NCBI RefSeq assembly: GCF_050337105.1
Contig: NZ_JAKJSQ010000038.1
Location: 1-42,235 of the forward strand
DNA from: Aliivibrio_A kagoshimensis
GTDB taxonomy: Bacteria > Pseudomonadota > Gammaproteobacteria > Enterobacterales > Vibrionaceae
DNA: 42,235 nt
Direction of reading: 5' to 3'
The notes beneath the pieces were generated by a model. The model was not told the origin of the DNA. It saw nothing but the letters and a program-made list of their open reading frames with translations, and ran no database searches. Positions 31,891-40,832 of the stretch are shown one piece after another; positions within the stretch are counted from its first letter, which is position 1, and each line of letters starts with the position of its first letter. Position numbers and translations under genes: made by a program.

Positions 31891-32679
31891 TTATTGATTT
31901 TTCCAATTGGCTTTACGTTTTTCAAGAAAGGCTTGTACTCCTTCACTCTGATCATCGGTATCAAATAGTTGTACAAACATTTCCCTCTCTTTAATTAACC
32001 CCTGTTTAAGAGGCTCTGACCGACCATTTTGAATAAGTTGCTTACACACTGCTACCGACGTTGGCGATTGCTCAGCCACCGATTTTGCCAGTTCAAGAGC
32101 ACTCTCTAATGCTTTACCTTGCGCCACCACCTCTTCAACAAGACGAATAGTCAGTGCCTTTTCTGCAGTAACACGTTCGCCACACAGAATGATTCGTTTG
32201 GCCCAACCCTCTCCGACTAATAGGGTCAAATTTTGCGTCCCACCCGCACAAGGCAACAATCCGACTTTGGCTTCAGGCAGCGCTAAAATGGCCTGTTGTT
32301 CAGCAATTCGAATATCACAAGCTAACGCCACTTCAAGCCCTCCCCCCATGGCATACCCGTTAATAGCGGCAATAGAGACGCCTCGAAATGCGCTTAACGC
32401 TTCAAACGATTGCGAAAAGCGTTGGGCCATATCAAAGGCTATGGTTTTATCCCCACTGGCAAACAAGTTCAAATCCGCGCCTGCAGAGAAAAACTTATCT
32501 CCTTGGCCTGTGATCACCAATGCATAGACATCTCGGTTTTGATTGAGCGTATCAATCAATTGTTGCAGTTGATTTAGACTACTCTGCGTCCATGTATTGG
32601 CTGGTGGGTTGTTCATGGTAATGACCGCAACATGCCCATCAATGGTTGATTGAATCGCACTCTGTTCTGATTGTGACAT
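31891..32679 (-). CDS. ivdD: Enoyl-CoA hydratase
   Basis: A 262-residue enoyl-CoA hydratase, likely hydrating methacrylyl-CoA and tiglyl-CoA in valine and isoleucine degradation. The start is moved to ATG 32679 because GAGGAGGT lies just before it; the upstream ATG at 32703 has no such signal. The oxyanion loop is FFSAGADLNLF. Both catalytic glutamates are present, in MGGGLEVALACDI and ALPEAKVGLLPCAGGTQ. It sits between the acyl-CoA dehydrogenase and hydrolase genes, in pathway order. Confidence 0.92.
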   Translation of the reverse strand: MSQSEQSAIQSTIDGHVAVITMNNPPANTWTQSSLNQLQQLIDTLNQNRDVYALVITGQGDKFFSAGADLNLFASGDKTIAFDMAQRFSQSFEALSAFRGVSIAAINGYAMGGGLEVALACDIRIAEQQAILALPEAKVGLLPCAGGTQNLTLLVGEGWAKRIILCGERVTAEKALTIRLVEEVVAQGKALESALELAKSVAEQSPTSVAVCKQLIQNGRSEPLKQGLIKEREMFVQLFDTDDQSEGVQAFLEKRKANWKNQ

Positions 32680-32708
32680 AGCAACCTCCTCTATTTGCTT
32701 CAATACCG

Positions 32709-33860
32709 CTACAATAATTGGGCGCCATCGGCCAACAATCGGCGGGCAATAATCACTCGCATAATCTCATTGGTACCCTCTAAGATCTGATGCACTCGCA
32801 CATCTCTAAAATAACGTTCCATCGGATACTCTTTGATGTAACCATACCCACCGTATAACTGGAGTGCCTGGTTGCAGACGGCGAAACCAACATCAGTAGC
32901 AAACCGCTTAGCCATAGCGCAATAAGCACTCGCTTCCGGATCTTGTTGATCCAATTTTGCAGCGGCATAACGCACTAGCTGCCTCGCTGCCACCAGCTCT
33001 GTCACCATATCAGCTAGCTTAAATTGCAACCCTTGGAATTCACCAATAGGCTTCCCAAACTGTTTACGCTCTTGGACATACTGCATCGCTTTATTTAACG
33101 CTTGCTGTGCGGTACCCACCGAACAGGTAGCAATGTTGATCCGGCCACCATCAAGTCCTTTCATTGCCAGTTGAAAACCTTGCCCCTCTTCGCCTAATAA
33201 GTAGTGCTCAGGAATCGTGACATGATCAAACGTTATTGAGCGAGTCGGTTGACTGTTCCAGCCCATCTTCGGCTCTTTTCTTCCATAGCTAATACCCGGT
33301 AAATCCGCTGGGACCACAAACGCGGAAACGGAATTTGATTCACCTTCGATTTTGGCCATCACCACCAAAACCTCAGTTTCACCCGCACCTGAAATAAAGG
33401 ATTTAGACCCATTAATAATGTATTGCCCCTCAACTTTATGTGCTGAGGTGGTCAAAGCTGCAGCATCTGAGCCTGCATTTGGTTCGGTCAAACAGTAAGA
33501 GCCTAACCACTCGCCAGTGAGTAGCTTTGGACAGAAGATCTCTTGAGCTTCAGAGGTAGCAAAAGTGGCAACCATCCACCCCACCATATTATGGATGGTC
33601 ATGAAGGCGGTGGTTGAGGTACAGCCCATTGATAATTGTTCAAAAATAATAGAGGAATCTAAACGGCTCAACCCCAAGCCTCCTTGCGCCTCAGGGGTGT
33701 ATAAACTGAGAAATCCAAGCTCTCCAGCCTGTTTTAACACCGCCTTGGGAAAGCACTGCGTCTCATCCCACTCTGCCGCCATGGGTGCTAACTGCTCTAA
33801 CGCAAACTGATGAGCAGTTTCAGAAAAAGCACGTTGATCATCATTCAGTTCAAAATCCAT
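32709..33860 (-). CDS. ivdC: Acyl-CoA dehydrogenase, probable isobutyryl-/2-methylbutyryl-CoA dehydrogenase
   Basis: A 383-residue FAD acyl-CoA dehydrogenase. YCLTEPNAGSDAAAL and the FAD-binding segments, RKQFGKPIGEFQGLQFKLADM, QLYGGYGYIKEYPMERYFRDVRVHQILEGTNEI, and the catalytic base E361 in ILEGTNEI are visible. The base position is that of short/branched-chain enzymes rather than isovaleryl-CoA dehydrogenase. In this operon it should dehydrogenate isobutyryl-CoA and 2-methylbutyryl-CoA and donate electrons to the nearby ETF. The start MDFELNDDQRAF is standard. Confidence 0.93.
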   Translation of the reverse strand: MDFELNDDQRAFSETAHQFALEQLAPMAAEWDETQCFPKAVLKQAGELGFLSLYTPEAQGGLGLSRLDSSIIFEQLSMGCTSTTAFMTIHNMVGWMVATFATSEAQEIFCPKLLTGEWLGSYCLTEPNAGSDAAALTTSAHKVEGQYIINGSKSFISGAGETEVLVVMAKIEGESNSVSAFVVPADLPGISYGRKEPKMGWNSQPTRSITFDHVTIPEHYLLGEEGQGFQLAMKGLDGGRINIATCSVGTAQQALNKAMQYVQERKQFGKPIGEFQGLQFKLADMVTELVAARQLVRYAAAKLDQQDPEASAYCAMAKRFATDVGFAVCNQALQLYGGYGYIKEYPMERYFRDVRVHQILEGTNEIMRVIIARRLLADGAQLL

Positions 33861-33892
33861 ACATCACCTCAAAGATCCCAAAAGAAAAGTGG

Positions 33893-35386
33893 TTACTTCA
33901 GTTGAATCGTCAGATTTGGTCCACTGGTTATCTCCTCATCAAACCAACGTGACGTCACTGTTTTCGTTTCAGTGTAAAATCGTACCGCCTGCTTACCATA
34001 GGCGTGTAGATCGCCATAGAAGCTGCCTCGCCACCCCGTAAACGAGAAGAATGGAAGAGGTACAGGGATCGGTACATTAATCCCCACTTGCCCCACTTCA
34101 ATCTCATGCTGATATTTACGTGCAGCCGCGCCACTGGCGGTAAAGATTGAGGTTCCATTACCGTAAGGGTTACTATTTACCAGTTCGATCGCCTCTTCTA
34201 AACTATCAACTTCTATCCCCATCAATACAGGGCCAAATATCTCTTGTTGATAGATTGACATCTTGGTTGCGACTCCACTAAACAAGGTTGGACCCACCCA
34301 GTTACCATTCTCAAAGCCTTCAACGGTGCACTCACTCCCATCTAGCTCACACACAGCACCTTGATCTTTGCCCTCTTGGATTAAGGCCAATACACGTTGT
34401 TTCGCTTGTTGGCTGATAAGTGGACCGTAACCCGCCCTCTCATCATCCCAACACCCCGGCTTTATCTTCGACATTTCAGCCTTTAAGTCGCTCATCCACG
34501 CTTTGCTATTACCAACAAAAACCGCCACTGAAATGGCCATACAGCGCTGACCAGCCGCTCCAACCGAAGCGCCAACTAAATTGTTGATCACTTGATTTTT
34601 ATTGGCATCAGGCATGATCACCATATGATTTTTTGCACCGGCAAAAGCTTGAGCACGTTTGAAGTGATGCGTTGCCGTTTGGTAGATGTACTTTGCAACT
34701 GGCACTGAGCCAACAAAAGAGATGGTTCGAATATCTGGATGGGTAAGCAGATAGTCCACCTGCTCTTTTTGGCCATGAACAATTTGCAACACTCCTTTAG
34801 GTGCCCCGGCTTGCTCAAACAGTTCAGCCAGACGTATAGAAGTGAGGGGAACCTGTTCAGAAGGTTTTAAAATAAAGGTATTACCGCTGGCAATCGCAAT
34901 CGGAAACATCCACAGCGGAATCATGGCTGGAAAGTTAAATGGGGTAATTCCGCAGCACACGCCTAACGGTTGAATCATCGAGTAAGTATCGATATCTGTG
35001 GCAACGTTTTCGACCATCTCTCCCATCATATTACTGGCAATATTGGCCGCTTGCTCAACCACTTCAATCCCCCGCCACACATCGCCTTTAGCATCAGCCA
35101 AAATCTTCCCGGTTTCGAGAGAGAGCAACCTTGCCAACTCGTCATGGTGCTCTTTAAGTAGGTGTTGATATCTAAGCATCAACCTGGCTCGTTCAGGTAA
35201 TGCTACGGTTTTCCAAGATTGAAAAGCTTGACTTGCACTCTTGATTGCATCCCTCATTTCAGACTCTGTTGTACAGGGCAGTTCTGCAATCACCTCATTG
35301 GTAGCAGGGTTAGTCACATCAATCCACTGTTGTGTCGTTGACTGACGAAACTCTCCATCAATATACAGGGGAACAAACCTAATCAT
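33893..35386 (-). CDS. mmsA: Methylmalonate-semialdehyde dehydrogenase (acylating)
   Basis: A 497-residue CoA-acylating aldehyde dehydrogenase converting methylmalonate semialdehyde to propionyl-CoA, the last step specific to valine. Motifs are PLGVCCGITPFNFPAMIPLWMFPIAIASGNTFILKPSEQVP, FVGSVPVAKYIYQTA (NAD binding) and the catalytic C282 in GAAGQRCMAISVAVFVG. The C-terminal GQVGINVPIPVPLPFFSFTGWRGSF is characteristic of MmsA. Its start overlaps the thiolase stop by 8 bases behind AAAAGGAGAGAG, so it is translationally coupled. It corresponds to ivdB. Confidence 0.96.
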   Translation of the reverse strand: MIRFVPLYIDGEFRQSTTQQWIDVTNPATNEVIAELPCTTESEMRDAIKSASQAFQSWKTVALPERARLMLRYQHLLKEHHDELARLLSLETGKILADAKGDVWRGIEVVEQAANIASNMMGEMVENVATDIDTYSMIQPLGVCCGITPFNFPAMIPLWMFPIAIASGNTFILKPSEQVPLTSIRLAELFEQAGAPKGVLQIVHGQKEQVDYLLTHPDIRTISFVGSVPVAKYIYQTATHHFKRAQAFAGAKNHMVIMPDANKNQVINNLVGASVGAAGQRCMAISVAVFVGNSKAWMSDLKAEMSKIKPGCWDDERAGYGPLISQQAKQRVLALIQEGKDQGAVCELDGSECTVEGFENGNWVGPTLFSGVATKMSIYQQEIFGPVLMGIEVDSLEEAIELVNSNPYGNGTSIFTASGAAARKYQHEIEVGQVGINVPIPVPLPFFSFTGWRGSFYGDLHAYGKQAVRFYTETKTVTSRWFDEEITSGPNLTIQLK

Positions 35387-36602
35387 CTCTCTCTCCTTTT
35401 GAGTAAACTGGAATCTCTATGCCTATTGCTGTCGCTTCTCCTCCTCCAATACACAAAGAAGCGATGCCACGTACCACCTTTTTATCGTCACCATGTATGG
35501 CTTGCAGCTGTTGCAAACTATGAATGAGTGTCACAAGAATACGAGCACCACTTGCGCCAATTGGGTGCCCAAGGGCGCACGCTCCTCCTTTGATATTAAC
35601 GACGTCGCTATCCAGCCCTAACTGCTGTACGGCAATTTGGGTGACAACCGCAAAGGCTTCGTTGATTTCCCATAAGTCCACCTCCTCTATTGACCAATCG
35701 AGATCAGACAGCAGTTGCTCAATGGCATACACTGGGGCAAGGGTGAATTCTGAGGGCTTTCGTGCATGTGTGGTGTGCCCTTTTATAACTGCGAGCGGTA
35801 ATAAACCCTGTTGACGTGCTGAAGTTTCATCCATCACCACCAACGCAGCAGCACCATCAGAAAGTGAACTGGAATTGGCAGCGGTGACGGATCCCTGTTT
35901 GGAAAATGCGGGGCGAAGTGCGGGGATTTTATCTAATCTGATCGTTCTAGGAGGCTCATCATAATCGACTATGTCACCACTTTCACTTAGTTGAATAGGT
36001 GCAATTTCATCGACAAATAGCCCCTGCTGCTGAGCATCCATTGCGCGCTTAGCCGATTGGGTTGCCCACTGATCCATCTGCTCTCGAGAAATGTTAAGTT
36101 TATCGGCAATCTGCTGAGCATAAACGCCCATCAACTCGCCATCATAGGCATCTTGTAGCCCATCTAAAAATAGGTGATCGTAGGTCGTTTTATGACCGAG
36201 ACGCATACCTCTACGTGACTCTTTCAGCAGATAGGGCGCATTAGTCATGCTTTCCATACCACCCGCCACAACACAATAAGTGGAACCTGATTGAATGAGA
36301 TCATACGCCAACATCACCGACTTCATGCCCGAGCCACACACCTTGTTGATGGTGGTGCAGCCCACAGAGTAAGGCAGCGAAGCTGCGAGCGCCGCTTGAC
36401 GTGCAGGGGCTTGTCCACAGCCTGCTGGCAGCACACAGCCCATTAATACTTCGTCGATACACTCGGGCGAAAGAGGAAGCGCATCAACCGCCGCTTGTAT
36501 CGCAATTTGTCCTAGTTGTGGCGCAGAGAAGTCACTTAGCATGCCTTGAAAGCTGCCTAGCGGGGTACGTTTTGCTGATACAATCCAAATGGTTTTATCC
36601 AT
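35379..36602 (-). CDS. ivdA: Acetyl-CoA acetyltransferase (thiolase)
   Basis: A 407-residue thiolase. The start is taken as ATG 36602 (MDKTIWIVSAKRTPLGSF), the family N-terminus; a GTG seven codons upstream is in frame but lacks a ribosome-binding site. The nucleophile is C89 in INKVCGSGMKSV. The later blocks GGACALGHPIGASGAR and CIGGGEATA carry the catalytic His and second Cys. As first gene of the ivd operon it should cleave 2-methylacetoacetyl-CoA (isoleucine) and perhaps acetoacetyl-CoA. The promoter region carries two LiuR-like operators. Confidence 0.95.
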   Translation of the reverse strand: MDKTIWIVSAKRTPLGSFQGMLSDFSAPQLGQIAIQAAVDALPLSPECIDEVLMGCVLPAGCGQAPARQAALAASLPYSVGCTTINKVCGSGMKSVMLAYDLIQSGSTYCVVAGGMESMTNAPYLLKESRRGMRLGHKTTYDHLFLDGLQDAYDGELMGVYAQQIADKLNISREQMDQWATQSAKRAMDAQQQGLFVDEIAPIQLSESGDIVDYDEPPRTIRLDKIPALRPAFSKQGSVTAANSSSLSDGAAALVVMDETSARQQGLLPLAVIKGHTTHARKPSEFTLAPVYAIEQLLSDLDWSIEEVDLWEINEAFAVVTQIAVQQLGLDSDVVNIKGGACALGHPIGASGARILVTLIHSLQQLQAIHGDDKKVVRGIASLCIGGGEATAIGIEIPVYSKGERDD

Positions 36603-36692
36603 GGCTCCATCCTCATTGACCACCAGAAATCACTCGCAAAATAACCCACATTCTAGCCTTAAGCTTAGCGTTAATTTTTGTACTGTGATTTC

Positions 36693-36707
36693 TTGACGTT
36701 TACGTAA
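36693..36707. promoter_or_regulatory. LiuR-like operator A, liuR/ivd divergent promoter
   Basis: TTGACG-TTT-ACGTAA. It faces operator B as an inverted copy; the two form a long inverted repeat (about 36690-36740). The TTGACG half also looks like a -35 element for the rightward liu operon, with TAACAT 18 bases downstream, so occupation would block RNA polymerase. Confidence 0.8.
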
Positions 36708-36722
36708 GCATAGCACTAACAT

Positions 36723-36737
36723 TTACGTTAACGTCAA
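36723..36737. promoter_or_regulatory. LiuR-like operator B, liuR/ivd divergent promoter
   Basis: TTACGTTAACGTCAA, i.e. TTGACG-TTA-ACGTAA on the minus strand. The TTGACG part may be the -35 element of the leftward ivd operon, with TATGCT 19 bases downstream, a long spacer of the sort used by MerR-type regulators. Confidence 0.8.
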
Positions 36738-36806
36738 GAAACAGGTTGATAACAAATAAAACCTTAATGTACCGAAGCTGATTTAACGGTTGGAGGGCAT
36801 CATCAG

Positions 36807-37172
36807 GTGGAAACATTCAAAATAAGTGAGTTGGCCAAAGAATTCAATCTCACCACCAGAAGCATCCGATTTTACGAAGATATGGGTCTTATTCACCCTA
36901 ATCGAGAAGGTAAAAATCGAGTCTATCATCGCCGTGATAAAGTGCGGCTGCAATTGATCCTACGAGGAAAACGTCTCGGCTTTTCGTTGGCTGAAATTCG
37001 TGAACTGTTTGCGTTATACGATACCAATCAAAGTGACACCCAACTCAATAAAATGCTCACGATGATTGATGACAAGCAGCAAACTCTTCAATGTCAACTT
37101 AACGACATTAATGCTTTGATGGATGAATTAAGTGCGGCCAAAGCGCGCTGCCTTCAAGCATTAAAGCGATAA
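36807..37172 (+). CDS. liuR: MerR-family regulator of BCAA degradation, LiuR
   Basis: A 121-residue MerR-family regulator. The N-terminal winged helix (KISELAKEFNLTTRSIRFYEDMGLI, then NREGKNRVYHRRDKVRLQLI) binds DNA. The C-terminal part is a dimerising coiled coil (about 80-118) without the cysteines of metal-sensing MerR proteins. As first gene of the liu operon it matches LiuR, the known repressor of leucine/isovalerate and related acyl-CoA genes in gammaproteobacteria, which responds to a pathway intermediate. It starts at GTG 36807, with TGGAGGG about 10 bases upstream. Operators A and B lie in its own promoter, so it should regulate itself. Confidence 0.93.
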   Translation: METFKISELAKEFNLTTRSIRFYEDMGLIHPNREGKNRVYHRRDKVRLQLILRGKRLGFSLAEIRELFALYDTNQSDTQLNKMLTMIDDKQQTLQCQLNDINALMDELSAAKARCLQALKR

Positions 37173-37182
37173 AGGAGCCACT

Positions 37183-38352
37183 ATGAACAGTGACTATAGC
37201 CCACTAAGTTTTGGTCATGATGACACGATCAATATGTTGCGCGAACAGGTAAACGGTTTTGCCGCAGAACACATTGCTCCTATTGCGGCTGAGATCGATA
37301 AAAGCAATCAATTTCCCACCCCTTTGTGGAAACAGCTTGGTGAGATGGGTCTTCTAGGCGTCACCGTCCCAGAGCAATACGGTGGTGCAGATATGGGGTA
37401 TTTAGCCCACGTCATCGCAATGGAAGAGATCAGCCGAGCATCGGCCTCTGTCGCTCTGAGTTATGGTGCCCACTCCAACCTCTGCGTCAATCAAATTTTC
37501 CGTAATGGCAATCAGGCACAGCGTGATAAATATCTGCCTAAACTCATCGATGGCAGCCATGTAGGTGCCCTGGCAATGAGTGAACCTAACGCCGGTTCTG
37601 ATGTGATCAGTATGCAATTAAAAGCTGAACGACATAGCGATCACTTTCTGCTCAATGGCACTAAGATGTGGATCACCAATGGCCCAGATGCACACACTCT
37701 GGTGGTATACGCAAAGAGCGACCCAAAGGCCAAATCACACGGTATTACCGCCTTTATCATTGAGCGAGACTTTGCAGGATTCAGCCATGCACAAAAGCTC
37801 GATAAATTAGGGATGCGAGGCTCAAACACCTGTGAATTGGTATTTAAAAACTGCCAAGTCCCTATTGAGAATGTCTTAGGCGAGGTGAATCATGGTGTCG
37901 AAATTTTAATGAGTGGACTCGATTACGAACGGGTGGTGTTGGCCGCGGGCCCATTGGGTATCATGCAGGCTTGTCTCGATCTGGTCATTCCTTACGTTCA
38001 TGACCGAAAACAGTTTGGTCGATCCATTGGCGAGTTTCAGTTAGTGCAAGCTAAAGTGGCCGATATGTACACCCGAATGAATGCCGCTCGAGCTTATGTT
38101 TACGCCGTAGCTGCAGCCTGTGATCGAGGAGAAACAACACGAAAAGACTCTGCAGGCGTAATTTTATACAGCGCCGAACTGGCGACCCAACTTGCCCTAG
38201 ACACCATCCAACTTTTGGGCGGCAACGGTTACATCAATGACTTTCCTGCAGGCCGACTCCTGCGTGATGCCAAACTTTATGAGATTGGTGCTGGTACATC
38301 AGAAATCCGACGAATGTTAATCGGCAGAGAGTTATTTGAAGAGTCTCGTTAA
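37183..38352 (+). CDS. liuA: Isovaleryl-CoA dehydrogenase
   Basis: A 389-residue FAD acyl-CoA dehydrogenase turning isovaleryl-CoA into 3-methylcrotonyl-CoA. The catalytic base typical for isovaleryl-CoA dehydrogenase is present at E249 in LDYERVVLAAGP. The usual position of other acyl-CoA dehydrogenases reads YEIGAGTSEIRRMLIGRE, as expected. AMSEPNAGSDV and DRKQFGRSIGEFQLVQAKVADMY are standard. It starts 10 bases after liuR with AAAGGAG. Electrons go to the ETF encoded about 10 kb away. Confidence 0.96.
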   Translation: MNSDYSPLSFGHDDTINMLREQVNGFAAEHIAPIAAEIDKSNQFPTPLWKQLGEMGLLGVTVPEQYGGADMGYLAHVIAMEEISRASASVALSYGAHSNLCVNQIFRNGNQAQRDKYLPKLIDGSHVGALAMSEPNAGSDVISMQLKAERHSDHFLLNGTKMWITNGPDAHTLVVYAKSDPKAKSHGITAFIIERDFAGFSHAQKLDKLGMRGSNTCELVFKNCQVPIENVLGEVNHGVEILMSGLDYERVVLAAGPLGIMQACLDLVIPYVHDRKQFGRSIGEFQLVQAKVADMYTRMNAARAYVYAVAAACDRGETTRKDSAGVILYSAELATQLALDTIQLLGGNGYINDFPAGRLLRDAKLYEIGAGTSEIRRMLIGRELFEESR

Positions 38353-38378
38353 GTGTAGATCGACAAAAGGGATACCAC

Positions 38379-39983
38379 ATGGCCATTATTCAGAGCAAAG
38401 CCAAACCCGATGACCCTCAGTTTCACGCTAATGCAGAAGTAATGCAGGAACTGGTCAATAATCTCTCCCTCAACCTTGCTGTGATCAAACAAGGTGGAGG
38501 ATCTGAGGCCCTAAAACGCCAACAACAAAAAGGGAAGTTTTCCGTGCGCGATCGCATTTCGGCACTTTTAGATGATGATGCTGATTTCTTAGAAATAGGT
38601 CAGTTTGCAGCGTGGCGAGTGTATGATGAACCGGTCTCTTGCGCTGGTGTTGTTGCCGGTATCGGGCAAGTCGAAGGCATTGAATGCATGATTGTGGCTA
38701 ATGATCCCTCAGTGAAAGGCGGCACCTACTACCCCCTAACGGTAAAAAAACATCTGCGTGCACAAGAGATAGCTGAACGCTGTCACCTGCCCTGTATCTA
38801 CCTCGTCGACTCTGGTGGTGCTAACCTTCCCCACCAAGCTGAAGTGTTTGCAGATAAAGAGCACTTTGGCCGCACTTTTTTCAATCAAGCACGCATGTCT
38901 GCCAAAGGGATCCCTCAAATCGCCGTCGTATTAGGTCTATGCACGGCGGGGGGCGCTTACGTGCCCGCGATGGCGGATATTTCAATTATTGTCAAAGAGC
39001 AAGGCACTATATTTCTGGCAGGCCCCCCATTAGTAAAAGCGGCAACTGGAGAGATTGTTACCGCTGAAGATCTCGGTGGTGCTGATGTCCACTGTAAAAA
39101 ATCTGGGGTGGCGGACTACTATGCTGAAAATGAAACCCATGCACTGCAATTGGCACGACAGAGCATCTCCAGTGCCAACTTAACGCCATTGCCTCCACCA
39201 CCAAAACCAGTGTCACCTCCTCGGTATAAAGCCGAACAGATCTACGGGATTGTTAACACCAATTTGCGCCTATTGTTTGATGCTCGCGAGATCATTGCTC
39301 GAGTGGTGGATGACTCAGACTTTGATGAGTTTAAAGCCCTCTATGGGCCCACTCTCATCTGCGGTTTTGCGCATTTGTACGGTCACCCCATCGGAATTGT
39401 AGCGAATAATGGCATCCTTTTTTCTGAGTCGTCACAAAAAGGGGCGCACTTTATTGAGCTCTGCGCCAAACGACACATCCCACTGCTTTTTTTGCAAAAT
39501 ATTACCGGTTTCATGGTCGGGAAAAAAGTCGAATCCGAAGGGATCGCTAAACATGGCGCTAAATTGGTTATGGCGGTGGCGTGTGCCGATGTACCCAAAT
39601 TCACCGTGATTATTGGGGGGTCTTATGGAGCTGGAAATTATGGTATGTGTGGCAGAGCCTATGACCCAACCATGATCTGGATGTGGCCCAACGCCAGAAT
39701 TTCCGTCATGGGGGGCGAGCAAGCCGCTGGGGTGTTAGCGCAAGTTCAACGTGATAAAAAAGAGCGCCAAGGTGAAGACTGGACAAGCGATCAAGAGCGT
39801 CAGTTTACGCAGCCGATTGTCGATTTATATGAGCGCCAAGGTCACCCCTATTACGCCAGTGCCCGGTTATGGGACGACGGTATTATCGATCCTAAACAGA
39901 CCCGTGAAGTGGTTGCACATGCCTTGACCGCCTCATTACGTGCTCCAATTGCTGACAGTCAGTTTGGTATTTTTCGAATGTAA
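38379..39983 (+). CDS. liuB: 3-methylcrotonyl-CoA carboxylase carboxyltransferase (beta) subunit
   Basis: A 534-residue carboxyltransferase of the acyl-CoA carboxylase beta family. Visible blocks are QKGKFSVRDRISALLDD, KGGTYYPLTVKKHLRAQEIA, YLVDSGGANLPHQAEVF, GLCTAGGAYVPAMAD, LAGPPLVKAATGEIVTAEDLGGADVH, and the C-terminal FLQNITGFMVGKKVESEGIAKHGAKLVMA and GGSYGAGNYGMCGRAYDP. It moves CO2 from biotin to 3-methylcrotonyl-CoA. It needs a biotin-carboxylase/biotin-carrier partner (LiuD), which is not encoded in this window although LiuD normally sits in this operon. It may use a LiuD encoded elsewhere. Confidence 0.95.
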   Translation: MAIIQSKAKPDDPQFHANAEVMQELVNNLSLNLAVIKQGGGSEALKRQQQKGKFSVRDRISALLDDDADFLEIGQFAAWRVYDEPVSCAGVVAGIGQVEGIECMIVANDPSVKGGTYYPLTVKKHLRAQEIAERCHLPCIYLVDSGGANLPHQAEVFADKEHFGRTFFNQARMSAKGIPQIAVVLGLCTAGGAYVPAMADISIIVKEQGTIFLAGPPLVKAATGEIVTAEDLGGADVHCKKSGVADYYAENETHALQLARQSISSANLTPLPPPPKPVSPPRYKAEQIYGIVNTNLRLLFDAREIIARVVDDSDFDEFKALYGPTLICGFAHLYGHPIGIVANNGILFSESSQKGAHFIELCAKRHIPLLFLQNITGFMVGKKVESEGIAKHGAKLVMAVACADVPKFTVIIGGSYGAGNYGMCGRAYDPTMIWMWPNARISVMGGEQAAGVLAQVQRDKKERQGEDWTSDQERQFTQPIVDLYERQGHPYYASARLWDDGIIDPKQTREVVAHALTASLRAPIADSQFGIFRM

Positions 39984-39995
39984 GGAGACAGTGTG

Positions 39996-40832
39996 ATGCT
40001 GAAGAACACAGAGGATCAAAGTAGCGATATTTTATGTGATATCGATGTTAACGGTATCGCTATTCTCACCCTCAATAAAGTCAGTAAAAATAACGCCTTT
40101 GATGACGAAATGATTGATGGTTTGATTCACTACCTCGATACGCTGGCGGCTACCCCGACTCTGCGCTGTTTAGTGCTTAGTGCTAATGGCAAACATTTTT
40201 CAGCCGGAGCCGATCTGCACTGGATGAAATCAATGGCTGCAAAATCTCAGTTAGAGAATCGGCAAAGTGCTGAGCGACTTGCACGATTAATGTCGACATT
40301 AGATACCTTTCCGCGCCCAACAATTGCCGCTATTCAAGGAAGTGCATTTGGTGGAGCATTGGGCCTGATCTGCTGTTGTGATATTGCCATTGGACAAGAC
40401 GATACCCAATTCTGTTTCAGTGAAGTGAAACTGGGGCTCATTCCTGCAACCATTGCCCCCTATGTGTGCCGTGCTATTGGTGTCCGTGCTGCAAGACGAT
40501 ATATGCTGACCGCGGAGCGTATCGATGCACACACGGCGCAACATATTGGGTTGTTACATCAGATCGTCAATAACGAGGTTGATACCAGCCTTGAAGTGCA
40601 GGTATCAAAAATAACCCACGCGCTTTTGGCCAATAGCCCCTCGGCATTAGTGCAAGCCAAAATACTCTGTAAACGGTGTGAAAACCAACCCATTGATAAA
40701 GAGCTGATCCGCTACACCAGTGAAATGATTGCCGATATTCGTGTCTCTAAACATGGACAGGAGGGGATTACCGCCTTTTTTGAGAAACGCGCACCCTCAT
40801 GGATCTTAGAAGTGAAAGAAGGTGGTGAGTAA
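39996..40832 (+). CDS. liuC: Enoyl-CoA hydratase family, probable methylglutaconyl-CoA hydratase
   Basis: A 278-residue crotonase-fold protein. ATG 39996 is preferred over the adjacent GTG because AAGGAG lies 8 bases upstream. The oxyanion loop is HFSAGADLHWM, with QGSAFGGALGLICCCDIAI and FCFSEVKLGLIPATIAPYV. The second Glu of hydratases (SEVKLGL) is present, while the first (usually GGGCEL) is replaced, as in several methylglutaconyl-CoA hydratases. It should convert 3-methylglutaconyl-CoA to HMG-CoA in leucine degradation. Its stop overlaps the next start in TAATG. Confidence 0.9.
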   Translation: MLKNTEDQSSDILCDIDVNGIAILTLNKVSKNNAFDDEMIDGLIHYLDTLAATPTLRCLVLSANGKHFSAGADLHWMKSMAAKSQLENRQSAERLARLMSTLDTFPRPTIAAIQGSAFGGALGLICCCDIAIGQDDTQFCFSEVKLGLIPATIAPYVCRAIGVRAARRYMLTAERIDAHTAQHIGLLHQIVNNEVDTSLEVQVSKITHALLANSPSALVQAKILCKRCENQPIDKELIRYTSEMIADIRVSKHGQEGITAFFEKRAPSWILEVKEGGE

